A stretch of DNA of 64,000 nucleotides from Kitagawia praeruptora (lineage: Eukaryota; Streptophyta; Magnoliopsida; Apiales; Apiaceae), in assembly GCA_037693485.1 (NCBI GenBank), contig CM075345.1, positions 389,501-453,500 on the forward strand, given 5' to 3'. Of this stretch, positions 36,973 to 47,099 are shown piece after piece (position 1 is the stretch's first letter; each line of letters starts with the position of its first letter). The notes beneath the pieces were generated by a model that ran no database searches, had not been told where the DNA came from, and saw only the letters and a program-made list of their open reading frames with translations. The position numbers and the translations under genes are program-made.

Positions 36973-37189
36973 GGGCTGTTTGGAAAATCTTATTTTTTTG
37001 AAATAAGTTAATTATTCTGGAAAAAAGTTAGAAAATATGTACTTTTTTCTTAAATAAGTAACTTATTTTTGTAAGATAACGAATATTAAACTCCTGATAC
37101 ACATTTTTCTTTTAAAAAAAGTATATAAATACGAATTTTTTTTCGAAATAAGTAACTTATAAGTTCTTGGTCATATTTGCCAAACGGGC
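36973..37189. mobile_element. Candidate hAT-like MITE (second copy type)
   Basis: 217 bp from GGGCTGTTTGG to GCCAAACGGGC. It is AT-rich and has internal AAATAAGTAACTTAT-type segments shared in style with 31896-32100. The adjacent 8-mers (ATATAATG and ATAAAGTA) agree at only five positions. Confidence 0.5.
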
Positions 37190-37749
37190 ATAAAGTATAC
37201 TTTCTCTGTTCAATTATACATGTGAAATTTATATATATTATATATTTAGAAAATATAAAAAAAAACCTATTATATTATAAAATACATCTAATCTATTTTG
37301 AATTGTAACTTTCAATTTTTAAAAACAATAATTGATTTGATCACAAAAAAGTATAAAATAACATATAAAAAAACGTAGGGAATACTTTTTTAAGTGCGAT
37401 AAGCCTCCAACTAGCATGTAACACTTTCTTCTTAATTCTTCTATGTAAAAACTATTTATTTACAAAAAATCATAAAAGAATGTGAAATGGGTGAGGAAAA
37501 TGTGTATCAGCTCAGTAAAAATGGTTGAAAATTAAAAATGGGTATTCTCATTAATTTTTAGAAATATACTTCTATAATTATTTTAAAATATTTAATGTCT
37601 CACAAATTAATGGATTAGAATGTACAACAAATTCGAATACAAAAAATTGGTTTGAACAAATTCAAGAAAGTTTGATTCAAAGAAATTTGATTTGAACGGG
37701 AGCTAGAGCACGAGTCGGAGTCTAATATTTGTGGGTAGTAAGTAGTAAC
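37190..37749. other. AT-rich intergenic sequence
   Basis: Low-complexity A/T-rich DNA. No gene or clear repeat boundary found. Confidence 0.4.
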
Positions 37750-38132
37750 AGCATCTCCAACCCTATACATCTATTAGTTAAAATTGATTAGGTGGCATAA
37801 TTTTTAGATAATAGGTATATATTTTTTTCTCCAACCAAGCAATCTATTAGGTAAATTTTTAGATAATCATCTTGACATCCTTTATATTTGGAGGATATAT
37901 CTATAATATATAGATAATATCTATAATTCATTATCTCCACTTATATTATGACACTCATCAATATTATTTACTTATATATATATATATTATTAAAATAATA
38001 ATAAAATACTATTTTTAAAATATAGCTATTCATTATAGCTAACACCATTGGAGTAAAATATCTTACAGTTGAGCAAATTTTTAGATAATCATTACATAGC
38101 TAATGATTTTAGCTATTACCATTGGAGATGCT
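37750..38132. mobile_element. Candidate MITE with AGCATCTCCAA termini
   Basis: 383 bp bounded by AGCATCTCCAA and its reverse complement TTGGAGATGCT, matching the style of 31239-31627. It is AT-rich, with internal TTAGATAAT/ATTATCTA motifs, and non-coding. No clean target-site duplication was found. Confidence 0.55.
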
Positions 38133-38724
38133 CCATGATCAGATTTGGCTTAGATTTGTAATTACTCATTCGGATCTGGTTCGTATTCGAATTAAACTTT
38201 TAATCATTTGTTTAAATTCAATTTCAATTTGAAATTGAATATTCTTATTTAATTCGGTTTGACTTGATTGAGTACCGAATTACTCATTTTCTTATTTGAA
38301 TATTTGTATTTAATTTGTATTTAATTCGGTTCGACTCGATTGAGTATCGAATTACTGGTTTTTGTATACTCGAATTAAAATTCGTCCAAAATAATCTCAA
38401 CAAATTAAAAATATTCGAATAATTATTTTAAAAAACTAAAATGTGCTCTAGAATATTACTTTAATAGTATATATTTTATATAATATATATTGTATGCATA
38501 AATTACGAATTTTAATCGAATACCTGAAAGTTCGAGTACTCTTAAATTTTTCGAACTACTCTATATAAATATGATCGAATATCAGAGTAGTGAGATTGGA
38601 CCTGGTATTCGTTTGAATTATAAAACAAGATTCGAATTCTTTCATACGAATCGAATCGGGTTTCGAACTTAAATAATAATCATAATAAAATTTTATAGTT
38701 CATCTCACTTAGTGGGGTTGTTAA
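38133..38724. repeat. TTCGAATT-rich degenerate repeat region
   Basis: Rich in TTCGAAT/ATTCGAA motifs. A segment of about 60 bp (AATTCGGTTTGACTTGATTG onward, near 38253) recurs near 38327 with changes. It may be an old non-autonomous DNA transposon into which the 37750 element inserted, but I could not define ends. Confidence 0.35.
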
Positions 38725-39331
38725 TGTTGGGTTTCAACCCAATGTGATTGTATGGGTTTGGGTGATCCAAGATATATATAGGTTGGGTAATAATTGTATG
38801 GGTAGACAATTATTATATACATACGTTTTTAATCACTAAGTTGGATAGTTAGACACTAAGAATGGAAGGGTTGCATGACAATATGCTAAGACTTATACGA
38901 CAGGTATGGTAAGACTTATACGACAAGTATGGTAAGTATCTGTGGCTAAGTTTTGGATGGCTATATATACATAGTCATATTATATTTGTTTGATAAGAGA
39001 TTGCTTAAGAGATGTAGTCGTCTTAGGTATTGTTTGGAATATGCTTGAGCATTGTTTCGCTCAAGTATCGGGTTGGAACACCATTGAGGTGTTATTATTT
39101 TGATGTATTATTGACTGTTTTAATTAATAATACAAGCTGGGACGTGCTTGTTTCCACGTCAAATATTTGTGTGTTCTTATTTTGCTTTTACTTATTGATT
39201 TGATTAGAAGTAGAAGTGATATTTGAATAACGTATTATCGCGCTTTGGTGAATCTTGTCAACTAATCAATTGGTTGTGCGTGTGTTCTGTATTGGTTGTT
39301 TGTGTATATCGGATTGTGTAGTCCCCTAACA
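38725..39331 (+). repeat. 5' LTR of element F
   Basis: Starts TGTTGGGTTTCAACCC. Contains a 24-bp tandem (ACTTATACGACARGTATGGTAAG type, near 38889-38936) and a TATA-like CTATATATAC near 38961. Ends CCCCTAACA before the PBS. Confidence 0.85.
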
Positions 39332-39911
39332 AGTGGTATCAAGAGCCAAGGTTCGAGATGGATGATGTTGAGGAAAGGTTCGAGATTCAATTGATATGAC
39401 AGTGTACAATGAAGGATTTGTTGATAAGAAGGCTACTAAAGCGGGAAGAGACAAAGTTACGTGCGGTATGGATTATGTGATTGGCCCTTGCACCGTGGAT
39501 CAATTTTGATGTTCTTGAGGAGTGGGTTTTCAAGAAAGATTTGTTCGGGCTTGAGAAGGGAGAATATGGAAAAGATCATCGCAATTGTTTCACTGGCTTG
39601 ATCAACCAGGTGAATTATTTGGATGATTCTAGTGATGTTCTTCTAGGGGCCGAATGATTGAGAAAGCTAAGGATCGGGTGACTCAGTTGGAAGAACACTC
39701 GTGATGGTTGATGCACGTGATTTTGTAAATGGATATACCGTTATGATGAAGAACGATGGGTTGGAGAGTCACTCTACGGGTTTTAGCGATACTCAAAGAT
39801 TTGAAGAGCAGGATGAGGTTCTTGTTCGAGGGGAGGTGTTTGCAGATGGACGTTGATATCTTTGATGGTACCATTCAACCTGATCTGGAGTACTGGGTTG
39901 AAGGGGAGGAT

Positions 39912-40228
39912 TGTTTGGTTTCAACCCAATGTGATTGTATAGGCTTGGGTGATCCAAGATAGAATGAGTTGGCTAATAACTATATGAGTAGACAATTATT
40001 ATATATGGTATATCTCGATCACTAAGTTGGATAGCTAAACACTAAAATTGGAAGTCTTGTATGACAAGTATGGTAAGACTTGTATGACAAGTATGGTAAA
40101 TCTTGGTGGCTAAGTTTTGGATGGTTATATATACATAGTCATATTATATTTGGTTGATAAGAGAATACTTAAGAGATGTAGTCGTCTAAGGTATCGTTTG
40201 GAAGATGCTTGAGCATTATTTGACTCAA
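39912..40228 (+). repeat. 3' LTR of element F, truncated by element D
   Basis: Parallels 38725-39060 with many substitutions and small indels, then stops at CTCAA where D starts. In the 5' LTR the next bases are GTATCGGG, which should reappear right of D outside the window. Confidence 0.82.
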
Positions 40229-41802
40229 TGATAAGTGGATTTTATATCCACTTGAATCGCTTCAATTCGGCTTAAATTGATTGTCTTGGACTCAAGTTTG
40301 TGGTAGTTTTGATATGTTTTTGTTAGTTGTGCAGGTTTGCGAATTGTCGATTAGGGTTGATGTTTTCGTTGATTTGGAGAGTTGAATTCTAGCATGGAAG
40401 CAAAATACGTTTCCTAAACTGATTCTGTTTTTAAGGAAAATTCATAGCTGACTTTTCTTCAGTATTTCTGGGCCGTTCCAGTTGTATTTGGACATCTGGA
40501 CCACTTTAGAATGACAGAGAATCTCGTTAGCTTCGTGTGGACTGTAAGATCGCCCAAAACGAACTTGTAGAACTCAAGATATGGCCAAAACAAAAATCCA
40601 AAATCTTGCAGAATTTCTACGCGCTGGGAGCACTTAATCACGTGCCTGGAGCGCGTGGAACAGCGAGTTTGTGTGCTGGAACGCGTATTTGTGCGCCTAA
40701 AAATTCCAGAAATTCCTATTTTGCCCTTATTCGAAGTGTAATTGTATTTTTGGTATTAAAACCTATTTCTAGTTGTATTAGAGGTTAATTTCCTTGCTTG
40801 GCAAGATATCTAGGCCTATAAAAATACGTCTTAGCCTTGTAAAAGGGATCGTTTTTTTATTGTAACATAGAATTGCAAGGGAGAAAAAGAGAAGGAGAAT
40901 CAACGCTCGTGACAAGCAACGGATCAAGATCTACTTCATCTTTTGTGTTCTTTTTCTATTAATATTATTACTTCCATTCATACTTGGTTTAATATCATGT
41001 TTTCATCAAATCCCATGGTGACGAACGGTTCAATTATGAACTAATCCTTGTCATGGGATTCTAACGGATTTATTTATGTAACTTAGTAGTTTGATTGCTT
41101 TAAAGATATATTTGTGGTGAATTCTTGATATCCTCGTATGGTTAATCTTAATGCTTTTAGATGCGTAGCTAACAACTAAATTGAATTGTTAATCTCTTGT
41201 GAAGTGAAACTGGATCTTGAGATTTAAAACTTGCCATGCTAGCATAGGTTCATAATTGTTTAACAATATGATTTGTGGTGTGAAATGAAAATACTTATAC
41301 TGTCTTGTGTGATCTTAATGGATAACTTGTTCTTCAACCGTCATGTTTTCAAATTCTATAGACATATAGGGTCTAAGCATAATTGGTGTCTATTCATCTT
41401 CTATCTCCTTTGTGGATGTATGGGTAGTTTGGTATACGTATGCTGACAGGTAGCGTGTACTTGTTTCGTGTTATCCGATCAGATATCAAAATCATCACAT
41501 GCATGGATTAAAGGCATCAACTCTAGGCAAAGTAGATAATGAAGTTAGAGTCCCATGTTTATTCTCATAAAAGTAATCAGTTTAAATTCTTATTAGTTAG
41601 TTAATTCTTAGTTTGTTAATTTGCTTTTCAGTTATTTTTAGTTAATCAAAACCAATCTTGTTAATTGTCTTAGCAGTGAATTAAAACCATACATTGTTGC
41701 ATAGGTACTATCTGAATTAAAAACCAGATCTCTATGGGAACGAACTCAACTTATGTCTATATTACTTGTGACCGCGTACGCTTGCGTGATTTTGTGTTAA
41801 CA
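40229..41802 (+). repeat. 5' LTR of element D (1574 bp)
   Basis: Starts TGATAAGTGGATTTTATATC, where GTGGATTTTATATCCAC forms a terminal palindrome, and ends GTGTTAACA. TATA-like CTATAAAAA at 40816-40824. A GC-rich stretch at about 40618-40705 repeats GAGCGCGTGGAAC-like motifs. Confidence 0.92.
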
Positions 41803-41808
41803 AGTTTT

Positions 41809-41826
41809 TGGCACCGCTGTCGGGGA
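41809..41826 (+). other. Primer-binding site of element D
   Basis: TGGCACCGCTGTCGGGGA, six bases after the LTR. This is the Athila-type PBS, usually TGGCGCCGTTGCCGGGGA, with three mismatches to that consensus; it is not the initiator-Met type of the other elements here. Confidence 0.85.
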
Positions 41827-41986
41827 TCATCGGTATTTTATTTTTAGTTTATGTGCTTGTCAACAGTGGTCGTTAGCATTCACTGACTCGGATTTCTTAC
41901 TTTAGTTTGTTTGTTTCGTGGTGTTTCAGGTACTTGAGTTTGTATGCGAATACGTTTGCAAGCTCGTTTGGAAGAACTGGCAGAAG

Positions 41987-41991
41987 ACGAT
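41987..41991. repeat. Left TSD of element C
   Basis: ACGAT before the LTR start at 41992, repeated exactly at 57261-57265. Confidence 0.95.
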
Positions 41992-44625
41992 TGTAAGAAC
42001 CCAGATTTTTGGGTAGAATTAAAACTTTTTATTATGTATTGATGTAAGAGTGAACAGTGGTTACAACTACAATGTAATACTGGCCTTAAGGGATGAATAA
42101 TGGAAGGATATATATTCCAAGGTTATATGGCCTGAAGGATGCTATTGGGTGATAACTTAGATTAGAATAATCTATCTCTTAGAAAGTTAAGATAAGATTC
42201 CCTAGGGAGAAATGGATACCCTCATGTCATCCAAATCAATATCTATTATAAGCCCAGCGGTTCCGTAAAGAGGTTAAGGAACGCTCGAGGGTGAACCAGG
42301 TTCATTTTCCTAATTATAGGAATTAAATAAAAATAAGTGATGAATAGTGATTTTGGTGGAATTTGGAATATTATTATAATAATGTTATACCCGGTATTCG
42401 GAATGGATTTCTGAGTTCGTATTAGTGATCCAGGAGGAAAATAAGTGTATGTAAAAGCTGTCGGATTCAGAAACAGAGCACTTTCATTTTCTCCGAGAAT
42501 TCCCTGGACACTGCCAATCTTAAGGATTTATTTAAGGGATTTAAGGAATTTAAATTCGATAAGTATTAAGAAAGATGGAGAATGTTATTATAAATATTAA
42601 GAAGGTTTTCGGTAAAACCCTAACTAGAAACGAATGAGTTATTCCCTCGAACGATCAACGAATTAAGCAATAAACGGACAAAAGAACAAGCAGAGGACTA
42701 AGATACATACATGTGCAAGTGGATGGAGTAAGTAACTAAGCTAGTGGCAAGAAGTAACTAGCACACTTAGGATTAAACCAAGCATACAAGATATTATCTC
42801 TTAAAATGCTACTTGTCCACTTGATTAGGAAGCTTCCTTGACACACCACTTTTAATAAAGCCACTTTATGGCCTTGATATTATTTGGATGCATGAATAAT
42901 GCAAGGAACCAAGCAAGTTTCACACATACAAGCACAATTGGAAACAAACTAAACTAGTTGGCATGAGGATGCAACATAAGGCACAAATACTTGCTCACAT
43001 GTTATCAAACCCTTAACCAAGCCTTAACCATCAACTAGACCATGGTTAACCAAGTAAATATCTATCAACTATAGATCACTTTATGCATTATTGTTCAAAG
43101 CAAGCCAAGCAAAAATCTCTCTCTCCCTCACCAAGCTCCATTCGGCTATATGCCTTAATTCAAGAATCAAACTCAACCTTCCCACCATTGTTTGATCACC
43201 AAACTTTTATCCTAGATCCTATATTTCATAAAAATGATACCCTAGAAATCTTAGCCTCAAAATCCATTGTTTCCATTTTCAATAAAATCATCAAAGTTAA
43301 GGGTGAATAGTAACCTCAAGAACATAACTTTTGGATCTTGATTTTGGTTGATGATCCAAGCTTCATGGAGGCTATACAAGGACTATACAAGGCTTACTAA
43401 GTGCATACACACCCCAAGGAAGGTATAACACACTTGAAAACCCTAGATCTTACTTTGAGATTATGCATGTTCTTGGTGATTTAAGCTTAGTTATGTTATT
43501 AGTGATTATGAGCATGATTATGATTTGGTTTTAGTAAATGTTAAAAATAGCTTAGATGAACGGAAAGGCATTGCTTGGCCTCAGTTCATGGTTATAAATC
43601 ATGTATATGTTGTTTGGAGTAGATATCATGATTATTGGGAGTTTTGGAATTTGGTAAATATCCGATTTATAGCCGTCGTAATGCCGAAATTTTGTTAACC
43701 TTAAGAACACGAGTTTGTCAGTAGATAAAACTCACTGCATAGCTTCGACTTATGCCATGATTAGCTAGATCATGTTACAAGCTTCGTTTTGATATAAAGA
43801 TCGCATGAAATGGACTTACGGTTTAGGAGTTATGATTAAATTCGTAAAAGTGGTTCGAAATCGTAAACGAAAGTTCGTAATTGAAATTGATTCCCTTAAA
43901 TGTCGTTTAATCAGTGGCGAATCTTATTAATTAAATATTGGAGGTAAAAAGGAAGGTGTGGGAGAAAACCACATGTCGAATGGATCGTTTTCCGATTTTA
44001 TAAAAATGTTTGAATCGAGGTTAAACGCGAACGAACCCCTTAAAGGTATGACTTTGGTTATAACTTAGAAAACGGGCGATAACACTCGAGGTATAATCTT
44101 GATTCGTAAACGACCAACCTTAGAACTTATACGACTTAAGTATATACCAAGTATAAGCATGATGACATGTCTTGATAACGAACGAAGGTCGGATCGTATC
44201 GGTGATAAAAAGAGTTACACTAAAAGAGACGTAACGAGATAATTCGAAAACATGTTTCGATTTAAGTAGAGTTTATACTTAGCCTTTTAATAAGCGTTAA
44301 GTGGTTAATCTTAAATATTCTGATTGTTTATAGATTGTCGAGCTGACCCGGGACACATTACCCTACCCGCACTCGATTCTCAGGCAAGTTTCCAATACTT
44401 GGAACTGTTGTTGTGATAATATATATGATGATTGTTTTATACATATGCCATAGCATGCATGCCTACTTTCAAGTTAATATTGAATTACTTGTTCCCTGAA
44501 TTGATATCGGCTTATAGACTATATATGAAATATCAGTTATAAGCCGGATTGTTTGGTTAAGACCCTTAGCGAAGGGCGTATGATATTCATACTTCAAATA
44601 TAGACCGGGAGTCGATATTTTGTAA

Positions 44626-44636
44626 TATATAAATAG
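44626..44636 (+). promoter_or_regulatory. TATA-like box in LTR C
   Basis: TATATAAATAG followed by CGTGGAAACCCGGAGGGATC, identical in position and context to that of element A. The 3' LTR copy is at 55022-55032. Confidence 0.5.
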
Positions 44637-44746
44637 TCGTGGAAACCCGGAGGGATCCCAGCGACAAATTTATTACTTCGAGGATTTTTATTCGATTACG
44701 AATCTTTCGAGGAACGTTATTTGAGTATTACCTCAGTGAAGGAATA

Positions 44747-45345
44747 TTTAATGAATATTATTTTAGTATTCATTTAGAATGTCATTTATTTAATGAATAT
44801 TATTTTGATCATTCATTGGAGTTATTTAGTTAATGAATATTATGTTGAATATTCATTAGAGTTATTTGGTTGACGAATATCATTCCCAAATATTCATTTG
44901 GCTTACTTATTATTATTTGGAATATTCATTTGATCTTTATTTATTTAATGAATATTACTTTTGAATATTCATTTAAGGTTTGATTTACTTAATGAATATT
45001 ATTTTAAAATATTCATTGGGAGTTCTATTTACTCAAGGAATATTACTTCGATTATTCCTTTAAAGTTTTGATTACTAAATGAATATTATTCGGATATTCA
45101 TTTAGAATATTATTTGTTAAATGAATATTATTTTGGGATATTCATTTAGAATATTATTTGTTTAATGAATATTATTTGGATATTCATTTGGAATGTTAAT
45201 TGTTAAATGAATATTATTTTCAAATATTCATTTAAGGTTTGATTTATTCAGTAAATATTATTTTAAATATTTATTTAAGTTTATTTATTCAATGAATATT
45301 ATCTTAAATATTCATTAAGAAGAGATTTATTTAATAAATAATTCT
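44747..45345. repeat. Palindromic AATGAATATT/AATATTCATT array in LTR C
   Basis: Successive TTAATGAATATTATTT...AATATTCATTTA units form many short inverted repeats just downstream of the TATA-like box, so the array should be within the transcript. The second copy is at 55143-55741. It is shorter than in element A because the 43-bp expansion is absent. Confidence 0.85.
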
Positions 45346-46868
45346 ATATTCATTCGAGGATTACTTACGAGCAATATATTGATTTAATAATATTCCGTAA
45401 TTATTATTGACTAAATAAATATTCTTGGAATATTTAATAAAATTCTTTTGAATTCTTTTTGTAATGATTTATATTATTCAAAGGTTATCCTTCACCTTCA
45501 GATATTATGTAAAATATTTCGGAGTCTTTTATGACTATTTTATCAAGGGGAGGTTCCCAAAACTTTAATTTCATTTAAATCTATCTTAAAGAAGATTTAA
45601 ATACTCGCTCAACTTCCAAACGTATATAAGGGGACCTCACTTGAGCGATGTTATTTATTGGACTGCCCGGTCCTATACTTGCTAAAACTATCTTGTCACT
45701 CCCATCTTGATTCTTTCAAGCATCGATATGAGTCTTTTGGTTACCTCCTCAACGCTCGAGGGGTATGATTGATGTAACAAGTTTATATCCATTAACAAGC
45801 ATCAGCTTGGGAAATATTGGTGAATTTTCCTTTCCAATTAGATACGACTACTTTGTGGAGTCCTATCAACAAGTGTTACACTTGGGGAAAAAGGGGAACG
45901 AACTTTACGTTTCAGAGTCATGGATGATATTCGAACTAGGAGACGCGTAAGTGGCCGAGTGGCGCCGGTCCAGCAATAGCCCCACCGTTGGCTGAGGAGT
46001 TCCAGAGGGCGGTAGATAAGTAATTCCGTCGGAGCTACCTTCTACATGTAGAGAACGACTGATGAGATGCATGACATACGACTGATCATCGTAAACGTCA
46101 GGGCATCTGGCGCGGCAATGCTCCCGTATTAGTTCATCTTCTAAAAAGTGAGAAATTTCTGCAACACTGTTGGTGTTGGCAAGGTGAAAAATTGTTGAAA
46201 CCGGAATTGCAATATTTTTCCTGCAAGTTCCTCTTTTATGATAATTGAGAATATCTTGCTTATCTTTTGCATAGCAGATATTTATTCAAAACAAATATAT
46301 TTTTGAGTTACCTTGTAACTTCATCTCATACCTTATATTGATCCTACATCGTTAATGCATGGCATATGGTTTCAAAAGATATTTTGGACTGTTATATATT
46401 ATCACTGTTCAATTATATTTCTGGTGGGCTATTGCTCACCCTTGCTTTATTTATTTATATCACAACAACAGCTAGATCAGATGGCCGCGCAAGGCGCACA
46501 CAGCGTAAGCAGGTGTCAACCGTCAGAAGTTTGCCGTTAAGGTCTTGGCTACCTTTGTTGAGGATGCAACTACTGGTAGGCTAGTTGTTAGCAATTGAGC
46601 CTCAAATGTATTTATATTATGGTATCTATTAATGGATGGCAAAGAGTATGTAATTGTACAATTGTAATTCTTTGGGTTGTAAGAACTTAAACTTGTGATT
46701 AATAATATTGTTGGTTACTCTGTTTTCATCTCTGGGACTATAACGGGTGTGTTTTATGTTGTTGTTTTGGGTCACAAGGTTGTAATTGAAATTATGTTGG
46801 TTTTATGGTTGGATATTGAGACCGTAACGACCAGATCCCTCACCCTGGATCTGGGGGTGTTACAGAAA

Positions 46869-46880
46869 TGGTATCAGAGA
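46869..46880 (+). other. Primer-binding site of element C
   Basis: TGGTATCAGAGA four bases after the LTR, the same variant initiator tRNA-Met site as in element A. Confidence 0.87.
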
Positions 46881-47099
46881 GAGCGTTATATATCCCAGAG
46901 ATGATGCGACGTTAAAACAATAAATTCATTAAGATAATAAGAACTCTTGCCAAGTTCATAGTCGGACTACTAAAGGTAGTATTGACATATAAAACCCTTA
47001 TGGGAACTACTAAGTATCATGGTAGTAACTTAGCTCATTCTTGTGCCGACTAGTAAGGCGACAGAACTTGAGGCATACGAGTAGCAGCACGATGATGCC

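Larger units (their letters stand above)
38725..40228 (+). mobile_element. Element F: short old non-autonomous LTR retrotransposon, truncated by D
   Basis: 5' LTR 38725-39331 (607 bp, TGTTGGG...CCCTAACA), PBS TGGTATCAAGAGCC at 39334-39347, an internal region of only 580 bp, a purine tract AAGGGGAGGAT ending at 39911, and the first 317 bp of a 3' LTR (39912-40228). At 40229 element D begins; the rest of the 3' LTR should lie beyond D. LTR copies differ by well over 10%, making this the oldest LTR element here. Internal codons give no recognisable domain, so copia or gypsy membership is open. Confidence 0.82.
41992..46864 (+). repeat. 5' LTR of element C (4873 bp)
   Basis: Starts TGTAAGAACCC and ends GGGGGTGTTACA. 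TATA-like TATATAAATAG at 44626-44636 divides it into a probable U3 of about 2.65 kb and an R-U5 of about 2.2 kb. A sense frame of 75 codons at 43083-43310 lies in U3; a related sense frame of 86 codons is in LTR A at 3214-3474 and 13720-13980. Confidence 0.96.

Noticed and set aside
40537..40788. 83-codon frame in LTR D as a gene
   Set aside because: The 3' LTR copy breaks the frame and the segment is U3 sequence with the GC-rich repeat.
46355..46904. Short frames near the end of LTR C (and 56751-56980) as genes
   Set aside because: They lie within the LTR, run over the PBS in the left copy, and have no recognisable similarity.
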